A DNA stretch of 64,000 nt from Limanda limanda (Eukaryota; Chordata; Actinopteri; Pleuronectiformes; Pleuronectidae), in NCBI RefSeq assembly GCF_963576545.1, contig NC_083651.1:23486248-23550247 (forward strand), given 5' to 3'. A program made the position numbers and the translations under genes. This document shows positions 15,484 through 25,680 of this stretch, piece after piece (the first letter of the stretch is position 1; each line of letters begins with the position of its first letter). The notes beneath the pieces are model-generated. The model was not told where the DNA came from, did not search any database, and saw only the letters and a list, made by a program, of their open reading frames with translations.

Positions 15484-15741
15484 AAATGCCGCTCGTATAT
15501 CCACCGGAGGCAAAGCCCCCAGGAAGCAGCTGGAGACCAGGGCTGCTCGTGAGAGCCCCGGCCGCCGGCGGCGTGAAGAAGCCTCACCGCGACCGGCCCG
15601 GGACCGGAACCGTTACCGGCCGGTAGCGAGGCTCTGAGAGAGATCCGTCGCTACCAGAAATCTACGGAGCTGCTGATCCGCACGCTGCGCTTCCAGAGCT
15701 CCGCTGTCATGGCTCTGCAGGAGGACAGCGAGGTGTCAAAA
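15484..15741 (+). pseudogene. Histone H3 fragment, frameshifted and internally deleted
   Basis: Three blocks of histone H3 are recognisable in changing frames: STGGKAPRKQL followed by TRAARES (15497-15560); [12 protein letters not shown] then RPGT (about 15556-15610); and [17 protein letters not shown] joined directly to [16 protein letters not shown] (15628-15735). The H3 segment between LLIR and LRFQSS, about 18 residues (KLPFQ...KTD), is missing, and everything after about residue 106 is absent. At least two frameshifts and a TAG near 15624 break the reading. High GC here contrasts with the flanks. The fragment lies within a mobile element, so it is a captured gene piece rather than a resident histone gene. 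Confidence 0.85.
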
Positions 15742-15872
15742 CGGCAGCTAATCGTTTTTTTCAAGCATACACCTACTTGTTGCTCCAACATTAACTGCAA
15801 CAGCGTCCCAACATGTGTCTTTTTTGTCTCATATGTGCTGAGGAGTGTAGCGCCCCCCCACTCTCTTTTTAT

Positions 15873-16020
15873 TTATATGACTGCTTGTGTGGCTGCAGCA
15901 TCGGGGCCAGCTGATAAATTAAACTTTTTCCGAATCCCGTAAGAGGACGGCAAAAACATCTTTTCGATCTACAAATGCCTTGATCGCGTTCCTCTGTTCC
16001 TCTTTCAAATAAAAGCGCTG
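15873..16020 (-). pseudogene. RecQ-like DNA helicase fragment (Walker A region), frameshifted
   Basis: On the minus strand 16020 downwards reads QRFYLKEEQRNAIKAFVDRK then DVFAVL, and after a one-base slip (about 15940-15943) [15 protein letters not shown]. This is the Q-motif plus motif I (Walker A, TGFGKS) of RecQ/DEAD-type helicases; the usual sequence is ...[14 protein letters not shown]. Only about 50 residues remain, without motifs Ia-VI, so it is not functional. RecQ-like helicase copies spread by mobile elements are common in fish genomes as I recall, which fits its position in the 15239-16255 element. Confidence 0.75.
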
Positions 16021-19000
16021 TAGATGTCTGCTGAAACAGACTCAATGGCAGCATTGACACATCTCAGCTCTCCAGAGGCAGGCAGCGCTCTTTGGTGATG
16101 TGGTTGATTACGTCACTGTAGATCATCTGTCCATCATCGTATAAAGCCCGCCCTGACAATTTGATTGGATCCGAACCGCTTCGGAGCAATGCCAGACCGA
16201 ACTTCCCGAACTCAAATGTTGTGGGCGGGGCTAAGTTCGTCTGGCACCCAGGCTAACCGTTCGGTGCTCGGGCCCTAAATATCGTGAAAGTTGGTGACAA
16301 ATCTTTGGTGCATATTAACAGGAAGCTGCTTCACTTTATTTTTATATTTTTTATGAAAAATATTATAATGTGATAGAAGAGCACATGTGGCCTCAGTGCA
16401 GATCTGACCGCACAGAAAGCATCAGTTATATGTTGGTGAAGTGAAGCTCTGTGAGAGAATCAGTGCGTCTGCTAATGTCTCAGGGTCAAAATGTTCAGGC
16501 TGTCATTGACTAAAGAATCTATATTCAATATAATTTAATTTGACTTCATGTGTTTTTACTTTGACGCCTGAAAAATAATTTTCTAAAAAAAGGTGTTCGA
16601 TTTCAAATACTTAGGATTAAATGCCAGGCTTTGTGTTTGTCTTCGACCTGGTCATGTGCAGAATATAATTTCCAGCACACATATAAACACAGGCAGACAC
16701 AGTGGCAGGTGTTTATAGAGATCCAAGCCTCGTGTGTGTTTTTATTTGGCTTTTAGGCATATTCAGCAAAGTGCCATATCAATATCACATGCAGAAATAG
16801 AAATGACCCTTTAATCTAGCGTGAAAGCCTCTCTTGTTGCGGCGCTGTTGGCAGAAACGGTTGGAATAATACAGTTTACTGTGGAGAGGTCACATTCTTG
16901 GAAAACCCATCTGCGGTTGTGGCCATGGTTGTGTTGAGCTCAGACCCATGAGCTACACCTGAAATCACTGTGTGTGTGTCTGTGCGTGTGTTTCTGTATT
17001 TTCCTTTCAGGTTGGGCTCATGGGCTCTCATGTCCTTATGTCTTATCAATTCTCGATTTGTATTTAGCTCTCATGACGTCTGTTCAGACCTGGAGGAAGA
17101 CGGGCAAACATGCAGACAGACACACAAAGCCTTGTGCAGGTATGTGTGTAAAGAGTGATGAGTTTTGGTCCAATGGAGAGTGTTATCACCTCTGGCCACT
17201 GCACTGTGGACAGGACTGATAGCCAAGTGCCATGGACCTGTGTGTGTTTGTGTGAGTGTGGTTGTGTACGTGTTTTTTTTAGATTGTTGGCTCAGCTGTG
17301 TTGTCGAGGACATGCACACCTCCATGTGTCAAATATGAGTACCTGTGTGCATGCTGTACACACACTTTTGTCACTGTGTCAGCAAGCAAGGATAAAGTGT
17401 GTGCGTGCTTGTGTGTCTGTGTGCGTGTGCAGTGTGTATTTGGAGATTGTCAGCGATTCCTAAAGCAGCGTGCAGCTCTTGAGCTTCTGAGAGAGAAATA
17501 TCTGACGATGAAATATGGTGAGTCATCTGGTAGATAAGACAAACTGGGAGCTGGAGGCAAAGAGCGGAGAGACACACAGTATAGTAAGAGTCGGTGAGTT
17601 TCAAAATAAGAGCCGGTTTGAGAAACTCAAGAGGTGTCAAACGAGACTGCTGAATACTTTAAAGCTGGAGTATTGTTTACATATACATATATCAGCTAGT
17701 TGAGGAGCTGAATTGGTTATGATGATATATCCTCTCAGGTGGATTTATGTTAGTGGTTGTGGTCAGAGGAAGGATTTAATCTCAAGCTTTTCACTTTAGC
17801 AGCACTGACCTCAGGGGAATAGGGTTGACTGTTTTGGTTCATGATACGATATATGATACTGGACAACAACTGAAACATTACAATAATATTGTTTCCGTTG
17901 GTGCACATTTACCACCAAGTGACCCCCCCCCTGCCCTGTATTGTGAGCAAACCCTGCACAGGCTCATGAGGTGTCCTTCAAATTGATAAATAGAATCAGG
18001 AGAGAGTGAGCAGTTTATTCCAGGTACAGGTCATGACTCCTGATGTTGTTAAGGTTTGATCAAATTGAGATTTTAGTTCTCATGACTTCTGCCCAGACTT
18101 TGAGAAAAGCTGCCAACAGGCAAACACCCGCAGGCAGCTCTGAGGTATGTGTTTGTGTAGACTGGGTACAATTACTTGGATGGCTTGTGTTTCTTTCACA
18201 TGCCACAATGCATAGAAAATCAAATTAACATTTATGTACACAAACATACTCGGTAAACAAGATTTGGAAAAAAAATTCTGTTTAATTTTGTTTTTATTGC
18301 AATAGTTGCATTTTCCTTTACGTATTTGTCTTCCCTTGTACTCGTTTCACCACAGATGAACTTTGACGGCGGTGAAAATGAATTCGCCACTGAAAGAAAA
18401 TGTCCAGTGAGGAAGTGCTATCTGGAAAAGAGACGAGTGCATGTCAGGGAAAGAAGATTCAGCAAAGAGCCGCACAGAAATAGAGAGGAAACTCAAGTCC
18501 CATGCTGAGATAGTGCGAGGCTGAGCTTATGTAACTGTGGCATTCCAATACAGCTGTCCAAAATGCTGACTGAAAGAAAGTCAGTCTCACTTAATGTTTC
18601 CTGTGATAAAGAATAGACATGCTGCTAAAATGCTGGGAGAATTTTCACTGCAAATCAGTGTAACTAGTGAGGCAGGGAGAGAGCTTTTCAAGTTCCACTG
18701 CGCTTCCTCTACACGGCTCAACTGATTTTTTTCTTATTTTTTTTCCAGCCCAGTAATATTTATATGCCTTTCCATTTAATACTAAAATTTTTCACAGTTT
18801 GCCAACTTTAGTTGAAAGAGCTTTTGATCAAATTAGGCTTAATGGACGAGAAGTCGCTGGCCTGCCCTGGTGATTTGTATTAGTTTTAAAGCAAAAGCAG
18901 AGATAGACAGGGAAGTGATTAAGAAGAGAAAGTAAATTGAGTTAGAGCTGTGTGATGCAGCCATAATAACAATCAGACACAGACTGCTGCACATTGGAAA

Positions 19001-19279
19001 CGAGATTATGGGTCGACAAAAAGTGGAATCATCTTTAAGTTGCACATTATCCTTATTTAACATGTATAGAGTATTGAAGGGAACGCCCACCATTACAATA
19101 TAAGGCATTGGATTTCCTCCATGTTAAAATCTGGCAGGTTAGCACTTTTCTTTTCCTCTACTAGCGACAGAAGTCTCCCGTTGGTAAATGGAGAGATTTG
19201 GTTCCAACTGCTAACTCAAAACTAGCCAACCTCTTCAGTGAAGATGTCTCAATGTGTTTGGGCATTCAGGCCAAGTCCC

Positions 19280-19302
19280 TCACACACACACACACACACA
19301 CC
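19280..19302. repeat. (CA)n microsatellite, short
   Basis: About eleven CA units. Confidence 0.9.
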
Positions 19303-20917
19303 TCGTCCTCTTTCGCTCTCCCTCTTCTCTCCTTCTCTGTCCTCCCATCTGTGAGTTCAGATGAACAGAAGTCTCCCGGGGCTTTTCATTGGCCGAGCTC
19401 CACACTAAGAGGCAAGCTAATTTGCCAGCTGGGGCCCAGCCGGTTGTTGGAGACAGGGCATTGGCCGAGAGAAGGGTCAAGTGACATGTCATTGGTCAGA
19501 TTGACTGGTAACCTGGCAACACTTCAGGCCATCCCTCTTGAGAAAAGCCTGGTGTGAGAAAAAAAAACTGTGATGAGGCTGGTGATGATAATTTGGCAAA
19601 AAAAGCTTTTCTGAAAAATTGTCAGTTAATTTGCAGCTTCTCAGAGATGTAAATGTGTGTAATTGTGGGAGTTGCAAGTCCTAGCAGTCCTTGTGTGAAT
19701 TTGCAAATCACCGCCAATCATTAAGTCCTAAAATGTGTAGGGCCTTCCTAATCCTTCCTAATTTCTGTCATTACGTACGGAACGGAGGGAAATGTACAGA
19801 GACTGCTTGTGACAGTTGTGCAATTCCTCCAATCATTAAAAAGGACCCATACAAGCATCAGAATTACATTCTTTTCATCAAATTCAAACTATTGATGAAA
19901 TTTAGTTTTGCTCAGTTGTGGTTGTCATGTTGACTCATTCTCCTGACATCAGTGTGTGTGTCTGTGTTGTGTTGAATTAAGTGTGAGAACTTTGGAAGGT
20001 ACAGCTTGCTGCCACACTTTCATTATTATAACACAATAGTAAAGATTTAACTATTTAATATCGTCTTATTTCAGTTAAGGTTGGGAAATGATCGTGTTCA
20101 GGATTAAAAGAATGAAATAGCCCACCCCCCCAAAAAAAGGAAAACCTTTTGTCCACCCTGATCCTCCGTATGTGAGCTCTACCAAAATGTGACACATCCA
20201 CTTTACCTTCTCGGAAACATTCATTGATTATTCACAAAGCCTCAAGAGGTTATTGTTAGGAAACATAGACGATTAACAATGTTTGACCAAATGCTGACTT
20301 TTTTTTTGTGTAAAGACAGGATCCACTGTCGGAGAAAGAAAGACACAATCTGTCTTTCTCTCCTTCACTGTAGGTTAATATCAGTCCACCTTCAACTTTT
20401 TATTAAGTAGCAGAGTGAGCTAATCCAGAGGAAATGAGAGGTTGAGGTTAGTCACCAAGGATTAGTCTGGTCCCAGGACATCAAACGTTCCATTCCCACC
20501 CAGGAGATAATCATAGCCAGGTAAGCCAGGAAATTAAGTGACTGCCTTTCAGAGGGTTTCTAATCCCCATCTTGCTCTCTCCTTACATTTCTCATTCTTT
20601 CCCATCCATCCTACTTTCTCTAATTCGTTTCTCTTCCTCTACCCCACCTGGACTCGAGCTGAGTCGACGTCCTGACCAATCCGCGGCAGACTGCTTATGT
20701 CTGCAAGAATACTTCCATCTCTATTTCTAAGAGGGTATGTGATAGATGACACCTTCCAGCCTCGAGGCGAAGGCGATATCTGACCCTCCAGCCAAGTCAG
20801 AGCTTCCAGACAAATTGAAAACTGTTCAGTGATGTTTTTCATCTCTGTCAGGATTTTTAAATGTTTTCTTGTGTACAACACCCAGAGATTTCCCCCTGTA
20901 TCATCCCAATCCATGCA

Positions 20918-21340
20918 CCCTATAGAAAGATGGACAACATGTCTCCTCTTTCCTCCACTGTCCAGAAACCGAAATATCCTGGACATGAATGTTGTCATCT
21001 TGAGCCGAAGACATCATTGGGCACCAGAGAATCTGCATAGTAACGATAAGGGGATGTAGCCATGGTAGCAAGGTCCCACCCATACATTTGCTCGACAAAT
21101 CACGAGTCAGTCTCAGCTGTCAATCATGATGCTTTATCCTGTTTTTTGTATCAAATAGGTAGTTGAACAAACATTGGTGTGATAAGAACTTCCTAAAATG
21201 ACGAGTGTTTTGAGTTTTAAGTTTCGGCTATGTCCCATCTGCTAATATGGACGAGGCAGGGTTTACCACCTATACTGCAGCCGGCCACCAGGGGATGATT
21301 GAGACGCTTTAGGAGCAGTTATGTCATTTACAGTCTGTGG
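20918..21340 (+). mobile_element. Dispersed MITE-like repeat, copy A
   Basis: Starts near TAGAAAGATGGACAACATGT and ends near ATTTACAGTCTGTGG. The interior shares TATACTGCAGCC-GCCACCAGGGG and GATGNTGTCATCTTG-like blocks with the copy at 50925-51343. Non-coding; the long minus-strand open frame over it (20639-20998) is chance. Confidence 0.6.
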
Positions 21341-23035
21341 CCCGAACCTTTTCAGATTCATTATTGCTCATTTCTTGAAAACATTGATTACTATAGGAGA
21401 GGGTTTGCGATATAATTCAAGAAAGATTTGCTTTCAACTTGGGGTTTTGTGTATTCATGTGCACTTTCTTTTCACTTAAGATCCACAGAAAGAGCAACCG
21501 ACCTTGGGCTTTGTGTGTCTGCACACGTGTGAACATGAATTCAGGTCCACACTTCTAACAAAAACCCAGCACAGGAGGTGGATTTCTGCCTCTTTTCAGC
21601 ACAAATGCTGATATTGCCTCCATTTTCCACACTTTTTACTTTTAGTGCCCATTGTGTTGCATCCTTTCACATGTACACAGTCATACACACAACACATGCA
21701 GGACATACAAACCTCACTGCAACAACCAAACATCACCTTGAACACATGTAGTACATTCAAAAAATCCAATATTATTCTTATTTCATCATTATGTGAGTTC
21801 CTTTTCTCAGATTTATATCACATTACTAATGTGAAAAGACACCGCCATCCCAGATTCATAATTAGCATTTTGTTTCAGTCCCTTTTCAGTGGCTCTTATA
21901 AAATACCGGGGGATTGATAACAGGTTTTAATGTGTGCCGGAGATCAGTGGATGACTCCAGCTCCTCAGGATGTCAGAAGAAATGAGAGCAGAAGAAAAAC
22001 AGAGGAGATGAAATGGGAAAGGGAGCGATGTTGAAAATCGGAGAGATTTAAAACATGTTGAGACTGGAACCGTGCGACAATAGGAGAGAAGAGGTCAAGA
22101 CTTCCGTGAGATTAGAAGACATAAAAAATATTGGAAATATGGCGACGGAATCAAAAGGAATCCTGGCCATCACTACCCCCCCCACACACACACACACTGG
22201 AGCCAATCATCTGAGAGAGTGTGTGAGGGAGGCAGAGAGAGAGAGAGAAAGTGTCACTCTCATCCTATTACTCCTCCATCTAACCTGCCACTGTAGCCAC
22301 CTGCTCCCATGGTCACACACACTCATACACACAAATGGAAATGTAAATTAAAAAAATTATATATCTTCAGCCTCATATTCCCGTGCACACACACGGCTAC
22401 ACTCAGTAGAAACGTGGCGGCGCTGCTCTTATGTGCTTATGCTAAGTCCTGCTCCTGAGATATCATAGAGAAATAAATAAATAATTCAAGAATCCACAAA
22501 TACGTAAAGCGCTGACATTATAAAAATGGCAGAAGGGGTAGAAATTTGTCTGTATCTCATCTTTGCTGTCTCCGTCCCCTCTCCCATCATCTGTACGTCT
22601 CTGTCAGGTAACATTGTGTCCCCTTTAACCCGTACCTCTTTTTTACTCTCCCCCTACTTCCCTCTCGTGCTCTTTCCACCCTCTCCGTCTTCCTTGGAAT
22701 TCACCTTTCTTTGTTCCCCCTAATCCTCAAAGGGGGGAACTTTTTTAAGTCCGGAAGTTTGGGCTGGAGAGACTCAGTTAGACACACAGATGGGGAGTAG
22801 GAGGGGTAAGGGATATACTATCTGGGTGGCAGGGAGGGGGCTTAGAGGTAACCAAATTATCTGGCCTTACTTTTTTTTTCTTCCAGCTCTCCTCCTCATC
22901 CCTCTCTCTGTCCCGCTATATGTGCCACCATCACCCAGACTCTGTCTCTCTTTTTCTCTGTCCCCTTATCAACTCCCCACCTTGCACTTTCAAGGACGAG
23001 CTTTACTGTTAAGAACACTAAGGATTGGATAAACG

Positions 23036-23093
23036 TTTGTGTGTGTGTGTGTGTTTCTGTATGTGTATGTGTGTGTATGTGTGTGTGTGTGTA
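23036..23093. repeat. (GT)n microsatellite, interrupted
   Basis: GT blocks with ctgtat and at interruptions. Confidence 0.9.
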
Positions 23094-23154
23094 GGGGTCT
23101 TAGATGTATGTGTGATTTTGTGTCTGTTCCATCTTCCAATTATATTTTTTAAAC

Positions 23155-23156
<2 letters not shown>

Positions 23157-23195
<39 letters not shown>
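23157..23195. repeat. (TA)n microsatellite, ~38 bp
   Basis: Uninterrupted TA units; a self-complementary tract. Confidence 0.97.
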
Positions 23196-23199
<4 letters not shown>

Positions 23200-23247
23200 C
23201 ATTGCAGAGACGTGTACTTGATATGGTGTGCACACACATTTAATATT

Positions 23248-23256
23248 GTGTGTGCG

Positions 23257-23292
<36 letters not shown>
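23248..23292. repeat. (GT)n microsatellite
   Basis: GT units with one CGTGTTT interruption. Confidence 0.93.
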
Positions 23293-23294
<2 letters not shown>

Positions 23295-24009
23295 TCTGCA
23301 GCAGAGACTAATCCGAGCCTCTCTGCTATCGCCTTACCTTCCTTCTTACTATCGTTTATTTATCCCCATCTCTCTCTCCCACCACTTTCACTGTTTCCCT
23401 TCTCTCTCTCTCTCTCTTTCATTTATATCTCTCACTTTTCTCACTCCTAAAATATATATTTGTATATAAAATAAACACACACTTACAGAAATAGCTACAG
23501 GAGGATCGTATTTCCCTGTTCAGGAACAGACCTTGTTAACACATTCCCATAATGGGGACTGAATTCCCATCTAGGGAGAAAAAGTTAGTCCTCCCATGAA
23601 GGAAAACATTTGTCTGTGTTTTCACACCTAACTTGTTTCCAACCAGTTCAAATAAACTGGGGCGTTTGCCAGTGTCGTGCAGTATATTTGGGCTGGTGTG
23701 AACGCTGAACTCTGGTGCAGACTAAACAGCCTGAGGCAGCGTCAGTTCATTTCCAAGCCGACTTCTTTGCTCTTTATTTATTGTCTCAAAACAAAGCACA
23801 GCCACCCACAAAACTGTGTGAGGAGATGTGTGACTTTCACATAAATTCACAAACCAAAGGTCAAGGTCATTTCTTAATATGTTATAACATTGTGCGGATG
23901 GTGTTGTTGACACGATACGATATGAGACTAGAAGGGACGCTCTGAGAGTTCATACCTCTACCAAGACTAATGCTCTCTCTCACCATGTCAAAGCAGTTAA
24001 TTATCTTTG

Positions 24010-24062
24010 CTGTGGCGACCCACTATAATCTAATTTGTCCCACCACAGTTTCATAATCAACC
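24010..24062. repeat. Short dispersed repeat, shared with 34390-34440
   Basis: GTGGCGACCCACTATAATCT and CACCACAGTTTCATAAT here compare with GTGGCGGCCCACCACAGCCT and AACCACAGTTTTATAAT at 34393-34437. Diverged copies of one repeat. Confidence 0.5.
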
Positions 24063-24180
24063 AACCTGAGTTTTAACACTTTACATGCTCCATGCTTTAG
24101 CGTCCATAAGGTTGTTGAGAGAGTGAAATTTAGTTTGTGTGCATCTGAACCCCATTGCAACACATACACACACACATATA

Positions 24181-25588
24181 CACTGCTCAAAAAAATTAAA
24201 GGAACACTTTGAAAACACATCAGATCTCATTGTGAAAAAAAATTATGTGGGATATTTATACTGATATGGACAGTTTAATGTCTTAGGAACAAAAGGATGC
24301 CACATCTTTGATGGAAATAAAAGTTTTCAGCCTACAGAGGGCTCAACTTTATAGACACCCCGAAAATCATAGTGAAAAAGTGATGTGGCAGGCTTGTCCA
24401 TTTTGCCAAAACTCAATTTCTGCAACTCAAAATGCTTCTCAATATCTTGTGTGGCCCCCACGTGCTTGTATGCATGCTTAACAACGTCGCGGCATGCTCC
24501 TAATGAGACAACGGATGGTGCCTTGTGGGATGTCCTCCCAGATCTGTCTAAGGGCATCAGTGAGCTCCTGTAAAGTCTGAGGAGCAACCTGGCGGCGTCT
24601 GATGGACCGAAACATAATGTCCCAGAGGTGTTCTATCGGGTTTAGGTCAGGTGATCGTGAGGGCCATTCAATTGCATACATTTCTTCATCCTCCAGGTAC
24701 TGCCTGCATACCCTTGCCACATGGGGCCGGGCATTATCGTGCATCAGGAGGAACCCCGGACCTACTGCACCAGCGTAGGGTCTGACCATGGGTTCAAGGA
24801 TTTCATCCCGATACCTAATGGCAGTAAGACTGCCGTTCTCTAGCCTGTAGAGGTCTGTGCGTCCCTCCATGGATATGCCTCCCCAGACCATCACTGACCC
24901 ACCACCAAACCGGTCATGCTGAACGATGTTGCAGGCAGCATAGTGTTCTCCTTGGCTTCTCCAGACCCTTTCACGTCTATCACAGGTGCTCAGGGTGAAC
25001 CTGCTCTCATCTGTGAAAAGTACAGGGCGACAGTGGCGGACATGCCAATTCTGGTGTTCTATAGCAAATGCCAATCGAGCTCCACGGTGCTGGGCAGTGA
25101 GCACAGGGCACACTACAGGACGTCGCGCCCTGAGGCCACCCTCATGAAGTCTGTTTCTGACTGTTTGGGCAGAGACATTCACACCAGTGGCCTGCTGGAG
25201 GTCATTCTGTAGGGCTCGGGCAGTGCTCAACCTGTTCCTCCTTGCACAAAGCAGCAGATATCGGTCCTGCTGATGGGTTGAGGACCTTCTACGGCCCTGT
25301 CCAGCTCTCCTAGAGTAACTGCCTGTCTCCTGGAATCTCCTCCAGGTTCTGGAGATTATGCTGAGAAACTTGAAATGACCACCACATGCAAAACCACTCC
25401 TATTTTGGGGGTCCTCTCATTGTTGCCCCTCTAGTGCACCTGTTGTTAATTCCATCAATACCAATACAGCTGAAACTGATTAACTACCCCCTCTGCTACT
25501 TAACTGACCAGATAATTATCAAAAAAGTGCAATTGAATTCATGCCATACCCTGATAAAAAAGTGTTCCTTTAATTTTTTTGAGCAGTG
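24181..25588 (-). mobile_element. Tc1-like DNA transposon (1.41 kb), nearly full length
   Basis: Both ends start CACTGCTCAAAAAAATTAAA and match for about 30 bp as terminal inverted repeats (24181-24210 and 25559-25588). The element is flanked by TA on both sides (24179-24180, 25589-25590), the target duplication of Tc1/mariner elements. It carries one transposase gene on the minus strand. It sits inside an older fish repeat, whose parts are visible at 23945-24180 and 25591-25680. The TIRs still match closely, so it is relatively young compared with other elements here. Confidence 0.95.
24439..25380 (-). pseudogene. Tc1-like DD34E transposase, nearly intact, with late nonsense codon and no visible N-terminal helix-turn-helix
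   Basis: The main frame (25230 down to 24478) encodes [20 protein letters not shown], the linker, and the catalytic domain. Catalytic residues are visible: D in FTDESRF, D in [10 protein letters not shown], and E in [12 protein letters not shown] with 34 residues between the last two, i.e. DD34E. The same frame is open upstream to about 25380 ([36 protein letters not shown]), but no ATG is found there, and the first helix-turn-helix expected for a ~340-residue Tc1 transposase is not seen in frame. At the C-terminus the frame stops at TAA 24478-24480 right after SMPRRC; reading on in the same frame gives ACIQARGGHTRY and a stop at 24439-24441, the usual end of this family as I recall it, so the TAA looks like a point-mutated Gln codon. 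Acts on TIRs in cut-and-paste transposition; this copy is probably inactive. Confidence 0.9.
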
Positions 25589-25590
25589 TA

Positions 25591-25680
25591 TATCCATTCC
25601 TGACGCATGCTGCATCCTTACACTTAGTTTTGTAGTTTTTGCAGAATCCTGCTAACTAGCAGACAAACAAACCAAAAATA
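25591..25680 (+). repeat. Fragment of the same teleost repeat family as 33655-34045, split by the Tc1 element
   Basis: Shares TTTTTGCAGAATCCTGCTAA and GCAGACAAACAAACC with the end of the 33655-34045 repeat. It directly follows the Tc1 element, so it is probably the continuation of older repeat sequence at 23945-24180. Confidence 0.45.

Larger units (their letters stand above)
15239..16255. mobile_element. Non-autonomous DNA element (1017 bp) carrying histone H3 and helicase gene fragments
   Basis: The element starts TAGCCTG and ends CAGGCTA (perfect 7-bp inverted termini) and is flanked by the 9-bp direct duplication ACCGTTCGG at 15230-15238 and 16256-16264. Removing it and one duplication copy rejoins the host repeat smoothly (...GGGCCTCCCACCGTTCGG|TGCTCGGGCCC...), good evidence for an insertion. 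A 9-bp duplication is typical of Mutator-like elements; Merlin (8-9 bp) is an alternative. It has no transposase of its own. Inside are a decayed histone H3 fragment (+) and a decayed RecQ-like helicase fragment (-). Confidence 0.8.
16265..23035. other. Inferred intron sequence with a decayed local duplication
   Basis: 16265-16320 continues the host repeat of the 15239 element. The stretches 17058-17150 and 18055-18150 share TTAGYTCTCATGACKTCTGY followed by a similar ~80 bp and both end in AGGTATGTGT. MITE copy A is at 20918-21340. No exon recognised. Confidence 0.45.
23196..24180. other. Non-coding with older repeat remnants
   Basis: After the GT tract at 23248-23292, a repeat-like segment near 23625-23720 begins TTTTCACACCTAACTTGTTT and later has GGTGTGAACGCTGAACTCTG, typical of fish hAT MITE interiors but without clear ends. 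23945-24180 is older repeat interrupted by the Tc1 element. Confidence 0.4.

Noticed and set aside
15484..15741. Functional histone H3 gene
   Set aside because: Frameshifts, an in-frame stop, an internal deletion and missing C-terminus, all inside a mobile element.
20639..20998. 119-codon minus-strand open frame
   Set aside because: Overlaps the left part of a dispersed MITE copy and has no protein-like features.
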